Source of the DNA: Ammoniphilus resinae
GTDB taxonomy: Bacteria > Bacillota > Bacilli > Aneurinibacillales > RAOX-1
Length of the DNA: 64,000 nt
Direction of reading: 5' to 3'
Assembly: GCF_017873965.1 (NCBI RefSeq)
Contig: NZ_JAGGKT010000004.1
Coordinates: forward strand, 1-64,000
Made by a program: the position numbers and the translations under genes. A model generated the notes under the pieces. The model was given only the letters and a program-made list of their open reading frames with translations. It was not told the DNA's origin and searched no databases. The stretch's first letter is position 1. Each line of letters begins with the position of its first letter. Positions 24,289-33,255 of the stretch are shown here, piece after piece.

Positions 24289-25500
24289 TCAACTAAGAAT
24301 ATACTCTTGTCTGCTTTCATCTAGATTTTCTAGAATATCATCTGAAGGTGTAATAAAAATATATTTGTATGATCTCCCTTCCCGAACAAGTTCATATCCA
24401 GAAATAATTTCATTATCGACTAGTTCGTTGAGAGATTTTTTTATTCGATCAAGAGACTTATGCCTTGGCAATTCTGTTAGGTTTAATGTAGCTATAAGTT
24501 CATCTATTTTGAGCTGATTTGTATCGTCAATTATACTAGCAATGAGGGGATAAAGTAACTTTGATGTTTTGGAACTTAAATCCTGATAGGCTGAGAGACT
24601 AATTCTTGCGATGTTTCCAGCTGTTAATCCATTGTGAAGATACTCATTAAATGTAATAAATACCCGTTTTTCGTCCAAATCAAAATCGGCAAATTGAATA
24701 ACATTATGGATTCTTGTCCGATAAGGTTTTGAAACGTCTCCGGACCTATAATCATGCATAATAATAGATGTTGTTGCTAATTTGTTTAGACTTGTAGTAA
24801 TAATTTCATAGGTTCCACCATCTTTTTGGCCTTCAATAATATCACTTAGTTCACCAATATGGAATTCAAATTCCTTTTTATTGCCTTTTATCTCCCAGAG
24901 CTTTTGTAAACCAACAAAGACCTTAAAATCAAATGTAGTTAGATAACCCCCGTGATTAGCCGAATATTCAACAGTTCGGTAACCTGACCTAGTTTCAACA
25001 ATATGTCCATGTTCGTTCCTCAAAGAGACCAGTGTTTTCTCATTTGGGGATGTACTGGAGAAAATAGGAGCTAAACCATAGTTTTTCTCAATCGGATCCG
25101 TTCTTTTTTTAGATGATTCCTGTCTTTTCTTTAGAGCTTCCTCGACTATTTCTTTACGGAATTGAAATAATTTCTTCCTTGAATGCATAGTGGATGAATC
25201 GAGCTCAGACATAATGTTCTCGCTCATTTTTAGTAGCTCTTCATTTATGTAGAGAAGCGTCTCCTTTAGATTTGCAGAGTTCTCATTTTTTAATTGATTT
25301 GCTATCTTTCTTTTTATAAATTGTAACTCGTTAAATTTTTTTTTGGACGTTTCTTCACTAAGAAGTTCTTCAGATTCCATTGTGGAACCTTCAAGTATCC
25401 CTATTACCTTCTTAGACAATGTGGACCACCTATCTTTCAATACCTCTTTAGATTCTATTTTATCATGTTTCTTTAAAGAAGGATTATAGATTGTGACCAT
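24289..25500 (-). CDS. rep: Replication initiator protein (Rep_3/RepB winged-helix type)
   Basis: The product has 403 residues from the ATG at 25500, preceded by AAGGAGTTTATAAAA. A longer in-frame start would run through the leader hairpin. The C-terminal 230 residues have two winged-helix-like modules: a first with FDFKVFVGLQKLWEI and a second with KIDELIATLNLTELPRHKSLDRIKKSLNEL, as in iteron-binding initiators. The N-terminal 150 residues are charged and coiled-coil-like. Its binding sites are most probably the adjacent 23 iterons. Confidence 0.8.
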   Translation of the reverse strand: MVTIYNPSLKKHDKIESKEVLKDRWSTLSKKVIGILEGSTMESEELLSEETSKKKFNELQFIKRKIANQLKNENSANLKETLLYINEELLKMSENIMSELDSSTMHSRKKLFQFRKEIVEEALKKRQESSKKRTDPIEKNYGLAPIFSSTSPNEKTLVSLRNEHGHIVETRSGYRTVEYSANHGGYLTTFDFKVFVGLQKLWEIKGNKKEFEFHIGELSDIIEGQKDGGTYEIITTSLNKLATTSIIMHDYRSGDVSKPYRTRIHNVIQFADFDLDEKRVFITFNEYLHNGLTAGNIARISLSAYQDLSSKTSKLLYPLIASIIDDTNQLKIDELIATLNLTELPRHKSLDRIKKSLNELVDNEIISGYELVREGRSYKYIFITPSDDILENLDESRQEYILS

Positions 25501-25504
25501 TTTT

Positions 25505-25640
25505 ATAAACTCCTTAAAAAAAAGAACCGGATACGATCCAAAAGGCATACTTTCCCCTAAGGATTTATCCGGTTCTCCCGCGTCTAATTGTATTTTATTA
25601 TCTTTAATTATGATCAAAATTGAAAAATTTGTCAATCCAA
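25505..25640 (-). promoter_or_regulatory. rep promoter and leader attenuator (leader family 2)
   Basis: On the minus strand TTGACA (25630-25635), 17 nt, CATAAT (25607-25612). The leader then forms GGGAGAACCGGATA...TATCCGGTTCTTTTTTTT (25516-25577), an intrinsic terminator with an inner TTAGGGGAAAGTATGCC, and AAGGAG follows at once. Closely similar layouts precede the S1 gene, the virD4 operon and the Tad operon, so initiator synthesis is probably attenuated. Confidence 0.75.
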
Positions 25641-25656
25641 ATAGATTTTTCTGCAT

Positions 25657-25761
25657 TTATATTACTTCTATCGGAATCTTTTGTGGGAATGTTTAGAAAA
25701 GAGGGCCGCCGTCATACTGACTGTGCGACCAACTCAATTAAACTATTACCGGCGGAAAATG
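25657..25761. repeat. Inverted repeat beside rep promoter
   Basis: GGGCCGCCG and CGGCGG flank about 50 nt between the rep promoter and the 98-residue gene. Possible terminator for the minus-strand operon to its right; no T-run is evident. Confidence 0.3.
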
Positions 25762-26058
25762 TTAATATTCCCTGCGGATGCAATTGATTAATTCATAAGA
25801 CATCTCGATCCCACCAGTGTTAGTATCTTCATATATGGAAATAAAATGATCGTTCGATATGTATCGATGTACCATCACACCACATTCAGCCATATGGGTA
25901 CTGTCCTGGTCATAATCTTCAACTAGATCGATCTCGCGCCCTCCTTCATCTGATTGGATAATAGCACAAAAGCAGATCGCCTCATTGTCCCGCAGGATCC
26001 AACTCAATACGTCCCGCTCCCTCGGTACTAAAATTCCGTCTTGCTGTATAAACGTCAA
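25762..26058 (-). pseudogene. 98-residue frame probably truncated at its 5' end by the TnpB element
   Basis: The only start is TTG within the TTGAC that closes the TnpB element, and no ribosome binding site precedes it. The protein has DNEAICFCAII and a soluble acidic body and could be the C-terminal part of an older gene. No family recognised. Confidence 0.45.
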
Positions 26059-26200
26059 TTACCCACGGCTAAAGCCGATGGGCTTGTAAGTAGTGCTTAC
26101 GCACTCCTACGTTCGGCTAATTGACGATAGCCCTTCTCTTTAATATTAAGAGAAGCGTTGTAGTCGGCATGGGCAACGTATCCACACGACATACATTGAA
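26054..26200 (-). ncRNA. TnpB right end and probable omega/reRNA 3' part
   Basis: CCCACGGCTAAAGCCGATGGG (26062-26082, perfect stem apart from one pair) is the characteristic hairpin of IS200/IS605-type right ends. On the minus strand it ends TAATTGAC. TnpB guide RNAs end at the element boundary, so the guide would be the flank GTTTATACAGCAAGACGG. Exact RNA ends are inferred. Confidence 0.5.
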
Positions 26201-27197
26201 ATTTGGATTGGGATTTCCGATTTTCTTTTGCAACATGACCACAACAAGAACATGTTTGGCTTGTATATTTAGGGTCAACAAATAAGACCTCAATACCTGA
26301 CTGTTGTGCCTTATAGATAATGAATTGTTGCAATTGATAAAAGGCCCATCGGGATATTTTCCCTCGTTGCGACTTACTGACCGTTTTGCTGTTCTTTTTC
26401 TCTCTTGTTTTAGACATTCCATATAGATTTTCTAAAACAAGAGAAGAACAGTGCCTTGAAGCCTTTTCAGCGATTTGTTTGGAAATACAATGATTGATGT
26501 CTTTTGCCATGCGTTGTTCTTTTCGTCTACGTTTCTTTAGTAAACGTTTGGCAGATTTGGTTTTCTTAGCTTGCAGTTTTGCACGAATCCGGGCGTATCG
26601 TTTTCGTAGGCCATTGATTTTTCCACCGCTATAGATTTGCCCGGTACTATCCGTGGCAATATTGACGATACCTAAATCAATGCCAATGCATTCCGTTGTT
26701 TCGATGGGCGTACCTTCTGGGAATTCAACCACTAACAGTAGGTAGAACACTCCGTCAACAAAAACAAGGTCAGCTTGACCACGAACACGTTTGCCTTCCA
26801 GTACAGCTTGATGGTAGGAACTAATCACCATGGGAATATCCATTCTTCCGTTAATTGTTGAGATTGAAGCACACTCTAAACCTTTGAAAGAAAGAATTCG
26901 TTGGTCGTAGATGATCGCGCCATCTAAACGGAATTGACATTGAACCTTCCTGTTTACTTTATATGCTTCACAGACTTTCGCAATCGCACGAATGACTAAT
27001 TGAGAAGATAGTCTTTCATATTTTTCTCGGATGTCATAATAGCAAACCTTTTGAAGCTTCACTTTTGCGAAGCACTTTTCACGAAAAGCGACCTCGCTAA
27101 TTTCGTTACAAGCTATGTTAAACAAATGCATGGTTTCTTTTAATGATTGATATTGTTCATGATTTGGCATTAATTTAATTTTGGATGTTAGCAGCAT
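26097..27197 (-). mobile_element. tnpB: TnpB RNA-guided nuclease of an IS200/IS605-like element
   Basis: The product has 366 residues. The RuvC triad is intact: Asp174 in GIDLGIVNI, Glu256 in LVLENLYG and Asp345 in ADYNASLNI. A four-Cys zinc ribbon (CSCCG at 316-320, CMSC at 335-338) and a basic bridge region near 196-230 are present. No TnpA transposase is nearby, so the element is non-autonomous or relies on TnpA in trans. It is inserted in the minus-strand operon between a 40-residue zinc protein gene and the truncated 98-residue frame. Confidence 0.9.
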
Positions 27198-27199
27198 TT

Positions 27200-27470
27200 A
27201 GTATCACCTCCTTCATCTGTATTTTAAAACGCATTGAATGATTTGTTCAATTAAACTTAGAAGGGAGAAAGCCTAAATTTAAACGAATCCAAAACAAATA
27301 ACCTATCTAAGGATAGGCTTGTTTTGGCGACAATTCCTCCCATGCCTAAAGGCAATTGGCTTCCTTGTCTCAAAGGTCTGTGAATAATGCCCCCGAAGAG
27401 TACCGTAGCCCATGAATCTATATGATCTGTCATGGGAGGGCTAATGGCACAGCCCAATCTTGAAGGCTGT
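27200..27470. other. Left end region of the TnpB element
   Basis: Upstream of tnpB on its own strand is a gene-free stretch with several hairpins (for example CCTATC/GATAGG near 27300 and CCCATGA/TCATGGG near 27390-27436). It probably contains the element's left end; the boundary and the target-adjacent motif could not be fixed. Confidence 0.4.
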
Positions 27471-27593
27471 TCAAAACAGAAATGGACTGCGAACGGTTAG
27501 CCATTCGAGAATCCCTGTAATGTCAGTTGCCAATACGGTTTTCCTTTTATCAGGACAAACCTGGCATATCATTTTTTCTTGAAAGGGGTCCAT
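27471..27593 (-). CDS. Small 40-residue protein with CxxC
   Basis: ATG at 27593 preceded by AAAGGAGGATGTCT. Product starts MDPFQEKMICQVCPDKRKTV. The stop lies at the edge of the TnpB element, so it may have lost its C-terminus. It is the last intact gene of the VWA/MoxR operon. Confidence 0.45.
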   Translation of the reverse strand: MDPFQEKMICQVCPDKRKTVLATDITGILEWLTVRSPFLF

Positions 27594-27618
27594 AGACATC
27601 CTCCTTTAAATGAAAAAG

Positions 27619-27651
27619 AGAAGGCGGCATAATGTGCCAACCTCCCCTTCT
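27619..27651 (-). terminator. Gene-proximal terminator-like hairpin after VWA gene
   Basis: AGAAGGGGAGG and CCTTCTCT pair imperfectly on the minus strand with TTTTTC after, about 12 nt before AAAGGAGG of the 40-residue gene. Confidence 0.55.
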
Positions 27652-27733
27652 TCTAACTTCACGGTTTAGACGATGCCCTTAATTAGACTTCGCTCACCAA
27701 TGTATATAATAAATTTTTAGGACAAACGTATTT

Positions 27734-29662
27734 TTATCTCCTCTTTCGAATAATGCGTTTCACATGGGTTGTAAGGGATTTGGCAAGGTTATTCGAAACA
27801 ATAATCGAACGACCTGGATACATTTGCCTGACTACTTCAAGGATGCGTGGTTCTTGAGGTCCCACATACAGGCAAAGAACTTCAATCCCTCGTTTTTCTG
27901 CCTGAAGAACAATACTTCTCATCGTGTCATAATCTTCATGATCAGCAAAACACGGTTCCCCATCGGATAGCATAATTAAAACGCGGACATCTTCAGGATA
28001 TCTCGCAAGTTCATCAACTGCCCATTGGAGTGCAAGGGTATCTCGATTCCCGTACATAGCATCCACTCCCCCGATAAACCCCTTTTCGGTTGAAGAAAAT
28101 CGGCCGTAAGGTTTAAGCGGATAGATAATGCTTTCCTCTCGGTAGTCCTCTGTAAATCCGTAAGAGGCAACGGGAAGATTCGCTTTATCACAGGCCTCGA
28201 CCATAAGAACTTGTGCCTTTTTCATTTCATCAATTATGCGAGAAGAGGAACCTTGAAAACGGCTTCCCGTACTCCCTGAACAGTCATTGAGAATTAAAAC
28301 CCGTGCGTTCTTACCTGGGGTGCCTTTCGCTCGCTTTTCGAAAACGTTGGCATCTCCTAATTTATCTGCTCTCCAAGCTCTGCTGGCTAGGATACGCCCT
28401 GAGCGCTGATTCTTTCGGGACTCATCAGGTATTCCTTCCAAAAGTCCCGATAAAGCCTTAGCGGTCGGAAGGACATGCCTCTTAATCTCACCATAAAGAT
28501 GATCGTATACTCCTTTATCCATTTGAGGATAAGGTTTTATTGTTATCGAGCTTGAATAGGCTGCTCGATCTTTCCTATGCTCATGGACCGTGACTTCTTC
28601 CGTCTTTGTACGATAAGGAGCCAACTCTCTCTCCGCTTCTTCCTCATCTTTTTCTAACTGTTTTTCTTCCAACCGTAGCATCGAAGAAAAATCAGGTTTA
28701 GAGGGCTGATTATCAGATGCAGGATCCTCAGTTTGGTTTGGTTCAATGGCTTCACTTTCCTCATTAGGCTGATCGGAAAAAGATCCAGTGGAACTTTCAT
28801 CCGCTTCCTGATCGCCTCCACTTTGAGAGGCAGCAGATGCTTTGAGAAGTGCACGTAGAACCCGCTTGATATTCTCTTCTACCTCCTGTGGATCACCCCA
28901 TTGAGAATCGGAATGGTCGTCACTATAGTCAAAATCATCTGGTTCTTTACTCTGGAGATCCATCCATTCCACTAAAGTAGGCCATACCTTTTTGATGATC
29001 TCTGTAGTGGTTTCTAAAACTGCCTGCGTTGAATCATCAAAACGTCCCTTTTCAATTAAATCTTGGACCGAATCAACGAGGTCTACAGCTTCGGGGGTCC
29101 ATAAATCGATATCGGTCATGGCAAGGGCCCGGGACATAAAACACTCGCGAAAATCATAGATTGGATCTACGCCAGCATGGTCCCCCCGGATCCCAAATCT
29201 CCATTCGTAATTCCCGAATTCAATGTATTCTTTAGTAGTTGGATGATCAATGGCTGTAAAATTTTCCATCCGGCCGTCCATCATGACATTTCCAAAGAAC
29301 TGGAGCCAGGGCAGCGGATATTTTTCATTAGCTACCCAATCCGCTCGATGATTAGACACCCATTCTCTTTGCCAATTGGCATAATCCGAGATAATATCGT
29401 ATTCAATGTGTCCTCTTTCATGGAGCGAATGCCATTTTCTTAAGGCACGAAGTTCAGAGGGGGTAAAAGTACGACAATCCGGACGCTGGAGCTCATACAG
29501 GATATACACATCTTTTCCATCCGTGTAAGATGTTTCCCGATAAGACCACTTGAACCCGAATTTCTGATTACCAAAAAGAATACGTAGATACCGCGCTAGA
29601 CGCTCTCCTTCACGGTTCTTAATAATCTCCTCTTTCGTTTGTAAGGCTGTTGCGATCGACAT
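27734..29662 (-). CDS. VWA-domain protein (CobT-like), partner of MoxR ATPase
   Basis: The product has 642 residues from the ATG at 29662 (GGGAGGAATTTTAT before it). The C-terminal von Willebrand A domain has the metal site DCSGS (near residue 458) and a later MLSDGEP; the centre is a long acidic Asp/Glu/Ser/Gln-rich linker. The arrangement resembles CobT of cobaltochelatase and VWA partners of MoxR ATPases, which remodel target proteins or insert metal. The MoxR gene lies directly upstream. The substrate is unknown. Confidence 0.8.
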   Translation of the reverse strand: MSIATALQTKEEIIKNREGERLARYLRILFGNQKFGFKWSYRETSYTDGKDVYILYELQRPDCRTFTPSELRALRKWHSLHERGHIEYDIISDYANWQREWVSNHRADWVANEKYPLPWLQFFGNVMMDGRMENFTAIDHPTTKEYIEFGNYEWRFGIRGDHAGVDPIYDFRECFMSRALAMTDIDLWTPEAVDLVDSVQDLIEKGRFDDSTQAVLETTTEIIKKVWPTLVEWMDLQSKEPDDFDYSDDHSDSQWGDPQEVEENIKRVLRALLKASAASQSGGDQEADESSTGSFSDQPNEESEAIEPNQTEDPASDNQPSKPDFSSMLRLEEKQLEKDEEEAERELAPYRTKTEEVTVHEHRKDRAAYSSSITIKPYPQMDKGVYDHLYGEIKRHVLPTAKALSGLLEGIPDESRKNQRSGRILASRAWRADKLGDANVFEKRAKGTPGKNARVLILNDCSGSTGSRFQGSSSRIIDEMKKAQVLMVEACDKANLPVASYGFTEDYREESIIYPLKPYGRFSSTEKGFIGGVDAMYGNRDTLALQWAVDELARYPEDVRVLIMLSDGEPCFADHEDYDTMRSIVLQAEKRGIEVLCLYVGPQEPRILEVVRQMYPGRSIIVSNNLAKSLTTHVKRIIRKRR

Positions 29663-29703
29663 ATAAAATTCCTCCCAAATTGTTGGTATTAGGTAAATAA
29701 AAA

Positions 29704-29727
29704 AGAGAAGGTTATTCAACCTTCTCT
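29704..29727 (-). terminator. Gene-proximal terminator-like hairpin before VWA gene
   Basis: The perfect hairpin AGAGAAGGTT/AACCTTCTCT is followed on the minus strand by TTTTTTATTTACC, then CTAATACCAAC and GGGAGGAA. Confidence 0.75.
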
Positions 29728-29732
29728 ACCTC

Positions 29733-31178
29733 TTACTTCATCCCGTTGATGTATTGCTCTTCTTCTATCGTCATCGGGAAATCAGACCAGACCTTCTGCC
29801 TGATCATGTCCCGAAGGGCCATTTGCTCCTCGAAATCCTCACTCTTGTGAATGATAAAATCTTCGAGTGCCTCCGTTTTGGTTTCCATGGTGATCCCGTA
29901 GGCTTGGAGATAAACAGCAGCATCAATATAGCCACGAATCGTTTTGCTTTCCTCCCCTTGCTGTTCGGTTGCAACCAGATCATCAATGGCTTTCTTGGTC
30001 TTTTCCAAAAAGTCCAAGGCATGGGCATCCTTTAAGCCGGTTTTTTCAATCAACATGGTTCGGAAATCTTGAACATAAGGCAATTTCAAGATCGATAAAC
30101 GGTCTTTGAAAGCCCCATTCAATTTTTTCACCCCCGAATACTGGTCCCCGACATTAATGGATCCAATAAAGATGTGGTCTGCATGTCGCTCGATGACACC
30201 TTCAGGCGTAGACAGTTGGCGATTTTCATCCAGAACACTATGGAAGATAGAAGTCACATCTCCGCTTAGCATGTTTAATTCAGGATAACTTGAAATACCG
30301 CCTTTCTCGACGCTGGTGGCAAAGGGAGATTTCTTAAATTGGACCTCCATGCCACGCGCGCCTTGAACTAATGTATTCTCACCAACAACACTCTCTTTGG
30401 TTTCATCCCCGTTCCCAATTTGCAGATACAAGGGTAAAGAAAAAATCCATGAGAGGGTAGCGATTAATGTATCCTTACCAGAACCTTTGTCTCCCACCAA
30501 TAATAGATCTTTTCCCATTAAGATGTGCCTTAAAGAACGTCCTAACATTTCACCTATGTAAGGAGTTTTCGGTTTCTTAGGGAAAACGGCCATGGTTGTC
30601 ATTTCAACGGTATCGCAAATTTGTTCGCGACGTTGACGAATTTCCAAGATCATCCTTGGAGTGACTCCCTGATCCTGTAAATAATCTTGAATCTCGTTCC
30701 AACCATCTTTCCAATCTCTTTTGCTTACCGCCGTGGATGTTTTGGCTGGGGCCGCAGCAGTCGTTGAAGTCCCAGATACAGACGAAGTAGCAGCAGGCTT
30801 GGATGGTTTTACAGGTGGAACGACACCAACTAATTCACTTACGTCTTCCAGATCCTTTTCCATTTCTGGAAGGGTGATTGGTGCGGTCGGGAACCCGTTT
30901 AGGTCAATTTTAAATTCAAGAATACTTGCTGTCGCAAGGGCTATAGCTGTATGAGCACAGCTTTGTCCCTTGGAATTGGCTTCACAATAATGAATAAACC
31001 GTACTTTATCATCTTTGGCGATGATATATCCGGGATGATCCGTTTTACGGAATGTAATCTTATAATTACCGGAGGGATTTTTCTCTACCTGTTGGACGTA
31101 AGCAGGAATCTTTTCCTTCCATGCTTCTACGGTCATCATCGGTACATTTAGACTTTTAAACGTAATTTTTTGGCTCAT
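29733..31178 (-). CDS. MoxR-type AAA+ ATPase (CobS-like)
   Basis: The product has 481 residues. Walker A is GDKGSGKDT (near 227), followed by a Walker B-like GGISSYPELNML, sensor-1 IFIGSINVGD and an arginine-finger region KDRLSILKLP, as in MoxR/CobS ATPases. The N-terminal 180 residues contain a Cys/His pair region (HYCEANSKGQSCAHT) and a Pro/Ala/Thr linker. It works with the VWA protein encoded 70 nt downstream. Start: GGGAGAGATAATCA. CCCAATACCAAAT stands before the ribosome binding site. Confidence 0.85.
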   Translation of the reverse strand: MSQKITFKSLNVPMMTVEAWKEKIPAYVQQVEKNPSGNYKITFRKTDHPGYIIAKDDKVRFIHYCEANSKGQSCAHTAIALATASILEFKIDLNGFPTAPITLPEMEKDLEDVSELVGVVPPVKPSKPAATSSVSGTSTTAAAPAKTSTAVSKRDWKDGWNEIQDYLQDQGVTPRMILEIRQRREQICDTVEMTTMAVFPKKPKTPYIGEMLGRSLRHILMGKDLLLVGDKGSGKDTLIATLSWIFSLPLYLQIGNGDETKESVVGENTLVQGARGMEVQFKKSPFATSVEKGGISSYPELNMLSGDVTSIFHSVLDENRQLSTPEGVIERHADHIFIGSINVGDQYSGVKKLNGAFKDRLSILKLPYVQDFRTMLIEKTGLKDAHALDFLEKTKKAIDDLVATEQQGEESKTIRGYIDAAVYLQAYGITMETKTEALEDFIIHKSEDFEEQMALRDMIRQKVWSDFPMTIEEEQYINGMK

Positions 31179-31225
31179 TGATTATCTCTCCCTTGATTTG
31201 GTATTGGGTCCATGAAATTAAAAAA

Positions 31226-31257
31226 GCCAAAGAGACCCCTTAGGGATCCTCTTTGGC
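31226..31257 (-). terminator. Gene-proximal terminator-like hairpin before MoxR gene
   Basis: GCCAAAGAGGAtCC and GGtCTCTTTGGC form a long stem with TTTTTTAATTTC after it on the minus strand; CCCAATACCAAATCAAGGGAGAGAT follows directly. Confidence 0.75.
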
Positions 31258-31283
31258 AACCTTACATTCGCAAAATATCCAAA

Positions 31284-32186
31284 TTATGAAGCTTTAGATT
31301 GCGACGATTCAACTTTGACTTGGCTGTTCTTCGCAAGGGTAACCGTATGCTTGTTTTCGTTGTACCATCCCTTAATTTTTAGAATAAGGTTAGGTGCAAC
31401 AGTGTTCGAAGCAGCTGGAGTCAATTCACTTGGTACAAGGATGGTTACTTCCACTCGTGATTCAAGCATGGCTTTAAATCGACTGGTGCCATCCTGATTG
31501 GTTTCGGTTGCACTCAACGTTTTTACTCTAAACTCCTGGGGTTTTTTGTTACCTCCGCCTTGGCTAGTAGTGTTAGGTTGATCTGTGGAACCTCCCTGTC
31601 TATCATCAAGGTTGGCTAAATCAGATTCGAAAAGACCATTCCAACCTTTTTCGTCAAAATAACTCCTATAAGAGTCAGGAAGAAAGACCACTCCGTTCTT
31701 ATATTGAAATTCATGACCGTTAAGCCCGAATTTCGCTAAAATGGAATGGTAACGACGATCCTTCGCATTGACCGCCTTTAATTTCCCTTGATAAACATCC
31801 GCTGCCACACCAATCCAGCTTGCTGTTTTTTTCAAGGCATCGGAGACCGCACTTTTCTTGGCATCCTCGATGGCTTGTGGACGTGGTACTGTCTCATCCC
31901 TATGAATAGTCATAGTGTCGTTCCCATACTGCTTCCTTGTGATCCATTGTTGTGTTTCGGGGTTGAAAACTCTCAAACAACCCAGGACACTTACACTGTA
32001 GTGTTCCATATTGACGTTGATCTCCAATAAATCCAATTCCCAATTGAAAATCCCAAGAATTTGATTGAGGCGATCGGCCACACTCTGCTGTCCGATATAA
32101 ACCTGACCTTCATAGTTCACACCATATTCCTCATAACGGAATGGCAGGTTTAGTTGATCGAACAAGTCTACATTAAGATTTGACAT
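31284..32186 (-). CDS. Rad52/Rad22-type single-strand annealing protein
   Basis: The product has 300 residues. The core VADRLNQILGIFNWELD, a conserved aromatic/glycine region and DAKKSAVSDALKKTASWIGVA match the Rad52/22 fold used by phages and plasmids to anneal complementary single strands. The C-terminal 120 residues are Gln/Gly/Asn-rich, then a beta-rich region (VEVTILVPSELTP). Overlap of its start with the upstream NYN gene and the nearby SSB/nuclease genes suggest a recombination system. Confidence 0.8.
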   Translation of the reverse strand: MSNLNVDLFDQLNLPFRYEEYGVNYEGQVYIGQQSVADRLNQILGIFNWELDLLEINVNMEHYSVSVLGCLRVFNPETQQWITRKQYGNDTMTIHRDETVPRPQAIEDAKKSAVSDALKKTASWIGVAADVYQGKLKAVNAKDRRYHSILAKFGLNGHEFQYKNGVVFLPDSYRSYFDEKGWNGLFESDLANLDDRQGGSTDQPNTTSQGGGNKKPQEFRVKTLSATETNQDGTSRFKAMLESRVEVTILVPSELTPAASNTVAPNLILKIKGWYNENKHTVTLAKNSQVKVESSQSKAS

Positions 32187-32763
32187 AACTCATCTCTCCC
32201 TTTTTGGTAAATTGGGTATTTGAACGATGCACAATATAGTTGGCATCAATCAAATCGATTACAGCTTCCAATGGCACGACACCATCTACAAGCTTTTTGA
32301 TCAGTTTTGCAGGCTGCCTTTCACTTAGAATCGCAACGACCTTAGAACCCCTCTTTTGAGCTCTTTCAATCGCTGGACCAAGATCAGCGTCCCCTGAAAA
32401 AATAAAAAGTAGATCATGTTTATCCAGGCTCAAATCATAAAGATCCAGACCTAGTGCCATGTCTACTCCTTTCTCAAACATCTCTCCATTTTCCGAAACA
32501 TGACAGTAACCGGTATGAACGGCAATGTCATCTTTCTGTAAAGCGGAAAAGAATCGTGTTCGATTATAAAATCTCTCCTTATCTACGTGTTTGGGTGGTA
32601 TAGCCCCGTAGAAGTGATAGGATACTTCACAATTTCCATAGTGGCCTGTGAGGACAGAATGAAGAGCTTGAAAGAACACCTTCCACGGGCGAATTCCTTC
32701 AATCCCTAAACCATGAAATTGTGACATCGCATTAATTTCATCAACCAGAATCGCGGCTCTCAC
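32173..32763 (-). CDS. NYN-domain (LabA/DUF88) putative RNase
   Basis: The product has 196 residues; GTG start after GAGGTGATTGCTTC. Acidic active-site positions are visible in ILVDEIN, KGVDMALGLDLY and FSGDADL, typical of NYN/PIN-like nucleases. It probably cleaves RNA. It overlaps both neighbouring genes and so is part of the Rad52/MoxR/VWA operon. Confidence 0.8.
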   Translation of the reverse strand: MRAAILVDEINAMSQFHGLGIEGIRPWKVFFQALHSVLTGHYGNCEVSYHFYGAIPPKHVDKERFYNRTRFFSALQKDDIAVHTGYCHVSENGEMFEKGVDMALGLDLYDLSLDKHDLLFIFSGDADLGPAIERAQKRGSKVVAILSERQPAKLIKKLVDGVVPLEAVIDLIDANYIVHRSNTQFTKKGEMSYVKS

Positions 32764-33254
32764 GAAGCAATCACCTCGTGATCCAACGATAGGCTTAGTT
32801 GTGTATCAAAAAGCTTGGCCAAATCACAAGCAGTTAAAGGAAGTCCAGCTCCTTTTCTCTTTTCGATTAACAAAACCCATTCATTACCGAAATAGGACTG
32901 TAACCAAAGAGCGGATACATTAAAATCTGGGTGATCATAAACCCAAACATTTGGATTTTCTTGATTAAATCCTATGGATTTAAGTCTAGCGTGTGCTACC
33001 ATCTCTTTTTCGTCCGTATCGAAGAATAACTTCAGAGATTTGCATCGACCCTTTAACATCATCATCAGTTGATGAAATTTCCGTGATAACACATCCATTT
33101 CTAATCCGATGAAATCTGTATGGACAATACTTGGTTCAAAACGATTGGGACGTACAAAGGCTTTTTCCACACCTTCATGAAGTGATGGAAGATCTAGTTT
33201 CGAAACACTCGGAACACGATCCCAGACAGATTCAAAGCGGTGTAACTTAAACAT
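32760..33254 (-). CDS. Hypothetical protein, first gene of the NYN/Rad52/MoxR/VWA operon
   Basis: The product has 164 residues from the ATG at 33254 (AAAAGGAGAGATGATTACC before it). It has a soluble mixed fold with no recognised motif; the stop overlaps the GTG of the NYN gene by 4 nt. It follows leader L7. Confidence 0.55.
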   Translation of the reverse strand: MFKLHRFESVWDRVPSVSKLDLPSLHEGVEKAFVRPNRFEPSIVHTDFIGLEMDVLSRKFHQLMMMLKGRCKSLKLFFDTDEKEMVAHARLKSIGFNQENPNVWVYDHPDFNVSALWLQSYFGNEWVLLIEKRKGAGLPLTACDLAKLFDTQLSLSLDHEVIAS

Positions 33255-33255
33255 G

